A stretch of 64,000 nt of DNA from Isoetes taiwanensis. Lineage: Eukaryota; Streptophyta; Lycopodiopsida; Isoetales; Isoetaceae. This document shows, one piece after another, positions 46,400-56,097 of the stretch. The position numbers were made by a program, and so were the translations under genes. The stretch covers positions 1,613,460-1,677,459 of the forward strand of contig JAJEKV010000032.1 of the NCBI GenBank assembly GCA_021234155.1, written 5' to 3'. Below the pieces are notes generated by a model that saw nothing but the letters and a program-made list of their open reading frames with translations, made no database searches and was not told where the DNA came from. The stretch's first letter is position 1. Each line of letters starts with the position of its first letter.

Positions 46400-46975
46400 A
46401 TTTCTCTTTCACCTTAACACTCTTAGTGAGGTCCGTCAAAGGGGACGCCCACTTAGCGAAGTCCTTCACGAACTTCCTATAATATCCTGCCAGACCTAGA
46501 AAGCTTCTTACTTCGGCTACATTCTTTGGAGCTGGCCAATCAACGACTGCTTCAATCTTTGCGGGGTCGGTGGAGATCCCTTCCGCTGATATCATGTGGC
46601 CCAAGTACTCCACTCTTTCGGTAGCAAAGTGGCATTTGGAGAGCTTCCCATACAATCGATGTCGTCTCAACTTTTCCAACACTCTTCTCAAATGCTGACA
46701 ATGGTCTTCAATGGACTTGCTGTAGACTAGAATGTCGTCGAAGAAAACAATGACAAACTCATCTAAGAACTCCCTGAAGATGTCGTTCATGAGACGCATG
46801 AAAGTTGCTGGAGCATTCGATAAGCCAAAAGGCATTACCGTAAACTCAAAGTGCCCGTACCGCGTTCTAAAGGCGGTCTTATGGATATCTTCTTCCTTTA
46901 TCCTTATTTGATGGTAGCCTGACCTTAAGTCAATCTTAGAGAGCAGCTGGCGACAGAGAAGGCGAGTCGACCGCC
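46383..46975 (-). pseudogene. reverse transcriptase of chromovirus 2, 5'-truncated
   Basis: Starts inside RT at [20 protein letters not shown] (about 46950) and continues through [35 protein letters not shown] (catalytic FFDD), [20 protein letters not shown] and [20 protein letters not shown]. The first RT motifs are gone; residues upstream ([14 protein letters not shown]) are unrelated. A small deletion before QASFEKLK shifts the frame into RNase H. Confidence 0.93.
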
Positions 46976-46985
46976 TTGCCACGTC

Positions 46986-48829
46986 AGCAATGTGCGCCAT
47001 TTTTCTTGATTGCTTTGTCCTATCTGATTCAAACTTAAATCTTGATCTGCTGTGCTAATTCAAGCTGTTTCTGAAGGCAATTTGTGGGATTTAGCTTGTC
47101 AGCCTTGTAGGGGCTTGCAATTCTCATGATTCCCCACATCAAATGCCACAAATGGATACCAATGTCTTCACGATTATCAAACATAATTCGAGATTGACCT
47201 GTGGATATCTGAAAGGCTCTCCCTCTGACTTGTGGAATTTGCTAATATCTGAACAGCATTTTCCAGAAGAATTATTTGCTCCAGAGTATTCATTTGTTCC
47301 GAGTTCAGTAGAATTTGAAATCGAAATTGTAGAATCTTGGCTACAGGAGTTCATTGGAAAGAAAAAAGTCTCAGCTTCGGGAATCTTTCATGTTCATTGT
47401 GATTGGGCTACATCCAAGATCATGGTGAAAGTCTACTCTGAACAATGATTCATGTCTTGGCGTCTGATTTCTTTCAATTTGGTTCTGAGTGTGGTTTTCC
47501 GACTTCTCAAATTTAGATAAGCTCTTCCCCTGTTTTCTTCCTTGCCCTTTGTTTTCCCCTCCTGCCAATTCGCACATGTTCCTTATGCTTTTGTAGTTTT
47601 CACCTGGTTCTTTCTGCATGGCTCTTAAAGGCAAAAATTACCCTAAATTTCTCTCCATTCTGCTTGGCTTTAAGACTGGAGGCACCGCTTCAGCAGTTAA
47701 AAGCCCTATCAGACAGGTTGTGGATATTCGTATCTAGCCACATAGACCTAGACCACAGAAACCTAGGTAAAGGAGTAAATGGCGCCTTAAATAACTGGCC
47801 GGAATGTTTAATGACTGGCTGAATAGGTATTTTGCTAAATACGAAATGAAGGCAGTTGCTCGGTTGTCTAAGCTTCTTGTCTCCCTTTGCCGCTGTAAGC
47901 AATATACCGAAAGGAAAATATGAGCGGCACCCTGGTAAGAAGAGCAAGGCTCTGCAAGCGGGAAACCTCCCTTTCAAGAAGAACTTCAAGTCTAATTTTG
48001 GTGGCAAACAAGTCGTGAAAGGACAAAAACAAAGCTCTGGTGATAGGAGCGAATCTCAACAGGTCTGAATACCTTATTTCCGGCTTCTATTTCTGCTATT
48101 GAAGAACTAGGTAAAGTCTATAAGGTAAAGATGGGTCGTATAAATTGTTGAGAACTTCTTTTTCAGAATATATCTGCCCTTTCCAAGTTTACATTGCATG
48201 ATAAAATCGTTCTTACTGTTTTTCAGTAGTACATATGATTATATTCTGCCCTATGAGAGATGTGAATGCTAAATGCATGGCTGCTGGCTAGACTCTACCC
48301 GATCCTTTAGCAAAAAATGCTGAGAAAATGATAGCTCCAGACTAATAATAAATCTTCTTAGAGATATTAGTCTGCAAACATTAGATATGGATGATTTTCT
48401 AGTCCATGTGATGGATGGAGTGCCAAATACTTAACATTTTGATCAACAATATAGCGGGAGAATGAGTCGTAAGGTCTGAATGGTAGGATTTAGGCTCATA
48501 AACAGGTCCATGGCAGCTTTAATATTTCTATTACTGTACATGAGTAGCCTATTTTCTTAACTCCTTGTTTGTTTTCTTAATGATTATGAACATATGAGGA
48601 AAATAATTTCTGGGCTGTGGTAAGCAGCCAGCAATTCTTTCATTATAGTAAACATGCTGGCCTATTTGCATGATGTTATACTTCACTATGGTTACGCCAT
48701 CTGATCGACCCGAGCTTCTCAAACAGTTAAGATCCTTCCATAAAAATCCTAAAAATTTCATTTTCTTTGGTAATTTTGCTAACTCATGCATTGGGCAGTC
48801 TTCAATGGATCCTTTATCTTTTAGAGTCC
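46986..48829. other. unassigned sequence between two chromovirus pieces
   Basis: Two plus-strand frames may be exon remnants of host genes. 47143-47448 gives 101 residues (ends KIMVKVYSEQ) that I do not recognise. 47856-48068 is Lys/Gly-rich (PGKKSKALQAGNLPFKKNFK) and ends at a possible donor (caacag|gtctga). No family call is possible. The rest is AT-rich without signal. Confidence 0.3.
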
Positions 48830-49676
48830 CATGCTGGGATGCTTCTTCCATGTATTGGGAATTAAGGGAAGGGTAGAGACCTAAAAGCCTCTTAGCAGTA
48901 GAGATGTCTCTAGCTAGATCCCTTAATACCCAATAATTGCGGCCTGTGCACAAGAGCCAACCTGGCTGTGGATGCTATGATGTGGTTCAGCACCAGATAA
49001 CGAGTATGATGGTGAATCGGGAGTGGGGTCTTGCCTAGCGCGGATACAGGACTCTTACAGTGTGCTAGGCTTATAGCCGGTCACCGTGTGTGGGCCAGGT
49101 ATGGGTCTGACACTCTCTGGGTCGCAGGGATGTGCCTATATGGACGCCCTGGGCTCGAACGGGCAGGTGAGCCCGGCCTTTAGATTTAGGGGAGTAAGTC
49201 GGGTATGGATGCGGGGGTCGCTGATGCGGCACGTATTCTCTAGCACACCCAGGGATCCGTTATGCTCGGAAGGAGAAGCCTCTCTGACCTGCTTCATCGG
49301 ATCGAGGAGATGTAACCCGGAGTAGTCCCGTAGGGTGATTCCTTGGGATTGTGTCTCCGGAGGGCTACAAGCACGTCATAGCATGATTCAGCCTATCTGC
49401 AAAGTGTGCACAGGGGGCAGATGGAGTGGATTACCCCAGCCATTGTCTTATGCCAGCCAACGCCATGTTATACTCGTGTATGTTTGCTTCTGATGTATAA
49501 GATTCCCATAAAGGACGTGGGACGAATGACACCTCCGTGTTCCTCACCCGGACACTTGGCCATTCCAAGTGGTCCGAGTATGACGGAGGACCTTACCATG
49601 GTGATGTAGTCGCCAAGGGAGGGGAATTCCCGTATTTGTACGATGGGAGCATCGTATAGATTCTGGGAGCGTCACA
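48830..49676 (+). repeat. truncated chromovirus LTR (5' LTR remnant)
   Basis: Matches the other two LTRs from catgtattggg / gggtagagacct onward and ends exactly with GGGAGCGTCACA (49665-49676). The first half is missing. It is followed by a primer-binding site, so it is a 5' LTR, in opposite orientation to chromovirus 2. It is therefore from another insertion. Confidence 0.88.
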
Positions 49677-49677
49677 G

Positions 49678-49689
49678 TGGTATTAGAGC
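49678..49689 (+). other. primer-binding site for initiator tRNA-Met
   Basis: TGGTATTAGAGC lies one base after the LTR end. The canonical plant LTR-retrotransposon site complementary to tRNA-iMet is TGGTATCAGAGC, a one-base difference. Confidence 0.9.
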
Positions 49690-50080
49690 ATGGTTTTGGT
49701 GGACCAAAATCAGTGCACTGGCCATAGCCTAACTCGTTGGTTGACAGGACTTCTCCTAGGTTAAAGTAGTCAAACTCTGTAGTTAGCATGTTAGTTGGCC
49801 TAGTTATGGGAGGAATGATCTAGTGAATAAGGAGAGTGTTCCCTAGTAGAGTGGTTAAGGTCAGAAGATGAAGCCAGAGTTTCGAGTTCTATAAGCGCCA
49901 TAACTTTCTCCAGGTAGCTCGGATTGATGAGATTTTTGCTTCAACGTGTCAGGCGTAGTCCAAATACTATAGAGGGGTCGTCATCCGGCAGCAACAGGGC
50001 GAGGAAGTGGCACAAAATCCAACTCGGGCGCCACTCGGGTTTGGATGTCTAGAATCGAAATATGTAGCATAATAACAGGG
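49690..50080 (+). other. leader (5' UTR) of the truncated chromovirus
   Basis: Non-coding leader after the primer-binding site. Its tail (ggcgaggaagtggcac, ctcgggcgccactcgg) is the kind of sequence found just before chromovirus gag. The element ends at about 50080; no gag follows. Confidence 0.55.
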
Positions 50081-50289
50081 GGCTTTTTTTGTATTTTTGT
50101 ACGATTTCCACAAAGGTATTCCTAAGATTTCATGGCGTATTCGAATGGATGTACTAATGCGTACATCTAGAGTGCACCATTTCTTAGTCGTTGATTTAAC
50201 TTTTTTTTTTCAATGGTCCAACATCCAAGGGCTCACAACAAAAGCCCTCTTTTTATTTTAGGGGCTGAACATGCAAACCTCGTAGATAG

Positions 50290-51840
50290 CATTTCAGGGC
50301 ATTCTTGCAAAAATTCTTGCAAAAAATTAATGTTCTTGTGATCAGAGTGGAAACAGATTTGGAGTGGCAGAGGATGATGCTGCCGGATGCTTGCTTCAGC
50401 AGTTTGTGCTACATATTCAAAGTTTCCATGGCATGGCCTGGTTTATTTACATGTGAGCAAATTTTAAGTGGTGAAATTGGCCCGGAGCTTGGAAACGAGG
50501 TGAGTAGGAATATTGAAAGCAAGCTGCAAAACATGCGGAGGGTTTATACCCCCTGCTATGAAGTCAATACGAGCCATGTTCGCCGGATCAGAGGACAGAA
50601 AATTAGGGATTTGCCATAACATTTTGACATGCGTCTATCCAGTTGATACTCTGTTAGATTGAAGTGATGGCATCGGATAGTGGTGACTCTCTGTGAGTAC
50701 CGTGGTTCTGCTTGGGGCCTTTCGTTGTTGGAGGCAAATCTTTATTATGTCAACTCCAGAACCCATGGACTTCTTTATCTGGACTCCAGAGGATGTTGGT
50801 GTTTGGCTTGAGAAAATTGGTCTTGAAAGCTATAAGGAGACTTTTAGGGTGGCCTGGATCCAAACAGAAGCATCTCAAGAAATATGCAGATAGGTACAAT
50901 GTGTCGTCCAACTGTGGTTTTGGGTGAAATGAATGTGCTGCAAACAAGAAATTTTGAGATCTATAACTTATCCGGGCTTGCTTATCTTATGCTGTAGAAA
51001 ATTCATTTGTGACCCTCTTCTTGTTTTGTAGTGTATTTTCTACTTTTTCTTGGGAAACATAGCATGTGAACTGTGGATCCGTGTCCTTTGTTTACGGATC
51101 TTAACCGTACTGTTTTATAACAGGCATTCCAGCGTAAGTCGTTAATGGATGACTACTTAATTGTTCATGGAGACTAAGAAACAAGGCACCCATGAACTGA
51201 GTGAAGATATTGCAGCTGTGAGCTTATTATTTCTTGCATTCTTTATAGATATATTACTAAACAACAATATTCTGCATTCTCTATGTTATCTCTTGGCAGC
51301 CACGGTGCATGCATATAACAAGGGTGATTGTTATGGCAGAGTATGAACCATTGTGTTGTTCCAAGCTGGGAATTGAGAGGAAGAAGTGGTACCTTCCTCT
51401 TTACCCAAGTTTTGCCGTTGTTACTTTTGTGCTTCCTATGAGCGACCTCTTGTGTGTCAAGGTTGGCAAGACAGAGGAACAAATTGATCAACTGGCTCAT
51501 CATCTTGCAACGTGGTTAAAGGAAGAAGGTGATGGCAAAGAAAAGCATCTTTTCTTTCATACCTTCAGCAATACAGATTGGCTCACGTAAGTATGCTGTA
51601 CTTAGTAAACTCCATAAGCTGCCAGTAGTTGATCACTAAGTTTGCACTTTACAGATATGGCTTGTTCTGGAAAGGTTGTTGCGGAAAGACGAGAAATTAT
51701 CAAATAGAGTAACAGGTTGTGTGGTTGATTCTGCACCTGTAACAGATCCAGATTCCCAGCTGGGTGGCCACGTTACATTGCTTCGCCATTAGTTCTGAAG
51801 ATGAAGAAGCAAACGGCTGTAATCCCTAAGGTATTTGTAT
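50290..51840 (+). pseudogene. SAM-domain and DUF829 (TMEM53-like) gene fragments
   Basis: ATG at 50748 opens STPEPMDFFIWTPEDVGVWL and EKIGLESYKETF, a SAM-domain helix set. Within about 10 codons, another frame reads GWPGSKQKHLKKYADRYN (50850-50905), the start of the DUF829 alpha/beta-hydrolase domain. The next DUF829 exon is at 51410-51590: FAVVTFVLPMSDLLCVKVGK, then KHLFFHTFSNTDWLT and a GT donor. A further exon near 51660-51770 has LERLLRKDEKLSNRVTGCVV and DSAPVTDPDSQ. Introns are retained, so this is a genomic fragment, not a retrocopy. Frames are broken. 50305-50619 is an open frame of unknown kind in front. Whether SAM and DUF829 come from one gene or two is uncertain. Confidence 0.7.
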
Positions 51841-52239
51841 GGTTTCTTCAGCGGGACTGTTTGTTGTTTATGTTATCCTCATAAATATTCAAACATGTTG
51901 TTCTTTATAAACCATTTCTGAGGTGAAGAGATTTGCCCTTCGTGATCTTTTGTGTATGACAAAAATAATGCAAGGCAAAGTTTTGGCAGTGTTTATAGAT
52001 GTTGTTTAATTTTGTAAATGGTGCATGCAAAGTATGAATATGCCAGAATTCAAGATTACCAAAGGACTTTTGCAGATGGATGAAGATAATGAAATATACT
52101 GTCCAATTTACGGGGTGCATATTTGTTTCTGATGATGTTTGTTTGACGAAGATAATAGTGCATATTTGTTTTTGATGATGACATCACTAAAGTTGCCTTT
52201 GATTCTACTTGCTTTCATCTTGAAAATGTTTTTTCTTGT
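51841..52239. other. AT-rich spacer, no gene seen
   Basis: Contains a 25-bp imperfect direct repeat around tgcatatttgttt(c/t)tgatgatg (about 52117 and 52159). Nothing else recognisable. Confidence 0.45.
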
Positions 52240-52510
52240 CTATTCTTGGCTAATACCTTAGTCGCATAGATGTTTTATTATATGTTATGATGTGTTTTCT
52301 GGCTGAATCCGGACACATGGATGAGGCACATAAACTTTTTCAGCAAATGCCTCAAAAGGACATGTCTTCATTTAATGCTATGATATTAGCTTATAGTAAA
52401 CATGAGAACCTTCAAGCAGGACATCATCTATTCCAGAGTTCTGCCAGAGAGTTTCCATCCAGAAAATGTGGTCTGGCCTTTTTAAAAAGAGGCAGCCTCT
52501 GTATAAAATG
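52240..52510 (+). pseudogene. pentatricopeptide-repeat (PPR) gene fragment
   Basis: The frame at 52287-52511 reads GHMDEAHKLFQQMPQKDMSS and FNAMILAYSKHENLQAGHHL, about two PPR motifs of the plant PLS type (x-A-x-x-L-F-x-x-M-P-x-K-D). PPR proteins bind organellar RNA. Only about 60 residues remain; the start, the other repeats and any E or DYW domain are missing. Confidence 0.8.
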
Positions 52511-52874
52511 ATCATGTTCTTTGCGCACATGTTATCATATGCACTAATGCACTAGCATATGCATCACAATGTGCAGCTTACAATACAAGGGGGTATTTTA
52601 AACTATTTTGACAGTTGATTCTCTTGAACTAGTGGTACTGGCTTTATATTGGGCGCCATGGCCCCCTTCAGTAAACCTTATGATGTTATTGTTGTTTTTG
52701 CCCATTTTTTAACAATGTGTTTGCGTATATTTGGGCGGCTCTTGGTATGCAATGGAAATAATTTGTTTGTCTTGATGTTATTGTGCTTTTTAGTAATTAA
52801 TGTTTAGACCCATAAAGTTTACCTATGTTTGCTTTAGTTAGGGCCCGAAGGGCCCAAAATTTTTTTAATATAAC
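52511..52874. other. AT-rich spacer, no gene seen
   Basis: No coding or repeat signal beyond AT-rich runs. It leads into the foldback at 52875. Confidence 0.45.
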
Positions 52875-53310
52875 AATCAACACACAACTACCATTAACAT
52901 TATTAACATAAACTATTGCATTTGACACATTTAAATTAAAATCCCCCTTAAACCCCCTTTGATTTGGGTGCATATTCACACGGGGGGTTACGTAGGGCAG
53001 CGAGAGCCTCTAAAATATATGTACAATACATATATAAAATTAACACCATTAAGTACATTCTCTCAAACCTTATAGTATTTTGCAAATCTCAAAAACTTGT
53101 ACATGCATACCCCACAAACGAGGATCGCTATGTACAGTCCAGATCAAGGAATAAAGGGCAAATATGCCCATCCGACAGCTCTCGTTGCCCGGAGTAACCC
53201 CCCGTGTGAATATGCACCCAAATCAAAGGGGGTTTAAGGGGGATTTTAATTTAAATGTGTCAAATGCAATAGTTTATGTTAATAATGTTAATGGTAGTTG
53301 TGTGTTGATT
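52875..53310. mobile_element. foldback element with near-perfect 133-bp arms
   Basis: The left arm 52875-53007 and right arm 53178-53310 are reverse complements with almost no mismatches from aatcaacacacaac through gtgcatattcacacggggg; only the inner 20 bp diverge. The spacer is 170 bp. The identical minus/plus ORFs inside the arms are by-products. The high arm identity points to recent insertion or arm conversion. Superfamily unknown; no clear target duplication. Confidence 0.85.
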
Positions 53311-53585
53311 ATAAGCACGTATAACTGGACCAGCTCCCGACCGTATAAACGCGTATAGCCGCCGTATAAAATTAAAAAAAAAAGTTTTCAAACAATTTTT
53401 AAACTTAAAACTAAAGAGACGTTTTTTTTTTTCCGTTATGCCTTACTCCTTCCACGTGCCTACCTAGCCGTCCGCTATAGCCGCCGGACCTTGCCTCTGC
53501 TTGCCACCACCACCCCTTAGCGTCTGATTCCCACCTCTTCTCGGCACAGTGCCCTCTTCTTTGTTCTTCTTCTTGTCTAGGCCCA
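53311..53585 (+). other. leader region before histone retroelement A
   Basis: No gene. Pyrimidine-rich before the first ATG (cttcttctttgttcttcttcttgtc at about 53550-53578). I looked for an LTR end and primer-binding site here and found none. Confidence 0.4.
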
Positions 53586-54877
53586 ATGAGCATGGCACGT
53601 ATCAAGAGTACTCAGAGCTATGGCTCCCTCAACATACCCCAGATCTACGCCCAGCTTGGGGAGCATCTGGCCACCGACCCTGACCGAGTCGAGCTCCTTC
53701 TAGTCCAATTGGTGCAACGTTTCATTGACGGCCACAGAATACCTTATACCATCTTCCACCTCTCCGAGCGCTTTTTGATAAAGCTTAACCTTTTACAGCA
53801 GTCATACACTATAGTCGAGCAACCCGACCAAGTTATGATGCTGGTTAAGTTTTACCCACCTGAGTGTGAGGAAGTCCCTGAAGAGAAGGCCATTCGGAGG
53901 GAGGCGGCCCGCATTAGGGGGTTGGCTTGAGAAGACGACATCCGAGAAATAGAAAGGGGAGGCACTGAAGCTCGGGGCCGTGAGTATGTCTACCTGGGTG
54001 ATGGAAGAACCATCATCAACTGTAACCCCCTTGATCTTCTCCCATATGAATATGATGAGGCTACCCAAAGTTTTATTTGGGGTGAGGTCCCATCTCACAT
54101 CAACCTGGATTACTTAATAGTGATTCAGATGGATATGCAAGCCTGGCCGAACCGCTACCGTATGGAACTGATCCGAAGGGTTACGGCCCGATGTCTTGCA
54201 CAAGTAGAAGCAGATATGGCTGCAGCTCGTGAGGCTCAGGAAGAGGTCGAGTGAGCCCAGCAGCAGCAACAGTGGAGGGAGCAGCAGGAGCAACAATAAA
54301 ACCAGGACCAACAGCAGCAGCAGTCCAATACTGAGCAGGAAACTCCGCGAGGTCCCGACCAAGCAGACAAGCCTCCCATTAAGAGACAGCGGAAGTCCAC
54401 CACCCATAAGTCGGGAAGCCAATATAAGGAGAAGCTTAAGGTTGTTGGGAGCGTGGGGAAGCATACGAGCTCGAGTTGCCGGCAGGAACGGGTGGATGCC
54501 GCATGGCCCCGCCCAGTCTCTGGGGGCAAGACTCTGCCCAAGAAGCATGCACCAACTCAGAGAGCAGCAAATTCGAGGAAACCTCATCGGTTTCGACCGG
54601 GTACCGTGGCCTTACGGGAGATCCGTAAGTACCAAAAGACCACGGAGTTGCTATTACGGAAGCTGCCTTTCCAGAGGTTGGTCCGAGAAATAGCCCAGGA
54701 GTTTAAGACCGACCTGCGCTTCCAGACTTTTGCTATTCTGGCACTCCAAGAGGCTGCGGTGCTTACTTGATAGCCCTTTTTGGGGATGCAAACCTTTGCG
54801 CTATCCACGCAAAGAGAGTCACGATCATGACTAAAGATTTGGCCCTTGCCCGCAGAATTCGGGGAGATCATCTTTAG
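53586..54877 (+). pseudogene. unknown domain fused to histone H3
   Basis: One frame runs from ATG 53586 to about 54757 with only three stops (TGA 53928, TGA 54252, TAA 54297). One missing base near 54757-54765 then shifts the frame. The first 215 codons form a domain shared with 55053-55892 and 61164-62200 (landmark YVYLGDGRTIINCNPLDLL). A Gln-rich linker and a basic tail ([20 protein letters not shown]) follow. Then comes an unmistakable H3 core from 54582: [61 protein letters not shown], stop at 54875. The core differs from plant H3 at roughly one residue in seven; the tail is remodelled. It would form an H3-type histone with an N-terminal extension. Now broken. Confidence 0.93.
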
Positions 54878-55052
54878 CTCGTTTTCAAGCATCTTCCTTG
54901 TAACAACTTTGTATGGATAAATATCAATCCAAATTTTGTCTACTTAGTCTCTGTTTCAAAATAATTATTAATAATAAATAAATAATTATAATTATTAAAA
55001 ATATGGATGCTGACGTCAGCGTAAAAGTGAAAAAGGGTACTTTGCAGAGCCA
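54878..55052 (+). other. spacer between H3 and second ORF, intron-like
   Basis: 175 bp, strongly AT-rich. It ends with a branch-like GCTGAC, then tactttgcag (acceptor AG at about 55031) just before ATG 55053. The palindrome GCTGACGTCAGC at 55009-55020 holds a TGACGTCA bZIP site. Either reading (intron or promoter) would give the next ORF its own expression signal. Confidence 0.45.
55009..55020. promoter_or_regulatory. perfect TGACGTCA palindrome
   Basis: GCTGACGTCAGC, a perfect 12-bp palindrome with the bZIP/as-1-type core TGACGTCA, 33 bp before ATG 55053. Function inferred from motif only. Confidence 0.4.
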
Positions 55053-56097
55053 ATGGCAACCCCAACTCTACTCGAATGGTATCAAGATGGAGAGCACTGG
55101 GACCCCCAAGTTCCCTTCGACCTCCTACAACCCTTCCTGCTCCAAAAGATAGATCTTATATCCAACATGCAAAGTCATCCTGACTATGCTGGTTTTCGTG
55201 AGTTCTATACCCAAGAAATGCTCCCTCTCTGCATTCCTTTGGGAGATCCACCACAGCTCTACATAGAGCGAGCTGTCGTGAGGGAAATGCTCGGAGGAGA
55301 CACCCATGCATATGATGTGCTCAAGGGCAAACTCCGATGGGGCCGCAGCCCACCAGTCGTTATTCTTGAGGGCCAACAATACCTTGAAGTGGCCTTTGCG
55401 CTGGCCATTCTTATGGACCAGTATGTAGACGATGACACCCTGCCGGCAGAAAAGGGCAAGGTCCCTGAGTCTTCAGATGAGGAAGAAGATGAGTACGTAC
55501 GGATGGATGATTTCGTCCAGTGGAAGCAGTTGGCTGAACAGATGCTGCCGTACCGGGATCAGGGAGCACGCTTGACCGGATTGGATGCCCTTTCGGTTAT
55601 CTATCACCAAGGCCAGGAGTTCCTTCTGTTGGATGATATTCTCTGGACATACCATGTAGTGGCTGGTTTGAAGGGCCGAGAGAAAGTACAGGTGCTCTAT
55701 GAACTGGCCGAATATTGCATGTATTGCATAGATCTCCCTCCTGAGGTACAGCAGCTGCTCCAGTTTCATCAGGAGACTATAGAGCTGGCTGATACTCCTC
55801 TTTGGCTCAGAGATCTTGTACTTCAAGATCCTCCATCTCAGCCTCCTCAAGAAGCCTTTACGGCCACGGGAGCCTCACGTCCCAAACATTAATATGGTCG
55901 ACATTCCTTCCGATTCAGATGAAGAAGGGGAAGATCTCTATCATAACCCCACTCATCTTAAGGAGGAGAAACAAGAGCTCAAGGAGGAAGAGGTCTCCAT
56001 GGACCTCGATAAGGAGGTAGCTGTTGAAGGTGTTCCTGGCAAAACCTTCAACCTCAATGGTTTAGAACCTCCAGGTTGCTTAAGGCAACCACTCTGA
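55053..56097 (+). pseudogene. second copy of the unknown domain, with acidic linker
   Basis: The 279-codon frame opens ATPTLLEWYQDGEHWDPQ. Two blocks recur in element B in the same order: an N-terminal helical block (residues 5-130, with FREFYTQEML) and a second block (residues 185-260, with GQEFLLLDDILWTYHVVAGL). In element B these read FVRWYDAANHIHDFPADQAF and GEEYILANDILNLPYYQEEG. A frameshift near 55870 leads to an acidic linker (DIPSDSDEEGEDLYHNP, ELKEEEVSMDLDKEV) that ends at an insertion. By analogy with element B, the H2A-like fold at 59079 was its C-terminal half. The pattern FYxN...F/YS-x-E-x-L-x-x-x-L-G recalls the plant Transposase_32 (putative plant transposon protein) domain, but only weakly. 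Confidence 0.7.

Larger units (their letters stand above)
41960..46985 (-). mobile_element. Ty3 chromovirus 2, 3' part, minus strand
   Basis: Reading right to left: RT, RNase H, integrase, chromodomain, polypurine tract, LTR. It is inserted at the end of LINE-B ORF2. The protease, gag and 5' LTR are missing; homology stops inside RT at about 46960, where unrelated sequence begins. It is better preserved than chromovirus 1, with few frameshifts. Confidence 0.93.

Noticed and set aside
46975-47000. RT of chromovirus 2 beginning at the start codon of the open frame ([10 protein letters not shown]...)
   Set aside because: The first residues have no match to Ty3 RT; homology begins at [12 protein letters not shown], so the start is a junction with foreign sequence.
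49678-49689. Possible tRNA-related gene piece
   Set aside because: It is the primer-binding site next to an LTR end, not a tRNA gene; no cloverleaf can be formed around it. I saw no tRNA or rRNA gene in the window.
52797-53358. Two identical short proteins encoded on opposite strands (MHPNQRGFKGDF...)
   Set aside because: They are the two arms of one inverted repeat read from each side.
54453-54877. Histone H3 as an ordinary host gene or as a sign of giant-virus (NCLDV) insertion
   Set aside because: The frame is continuous upstream with the unknown domain found also in the H2A-like fusions, and a retrotransposon gag lies downstream. Giant-virus histone genes would not be expected next to Retrotrans_gag.
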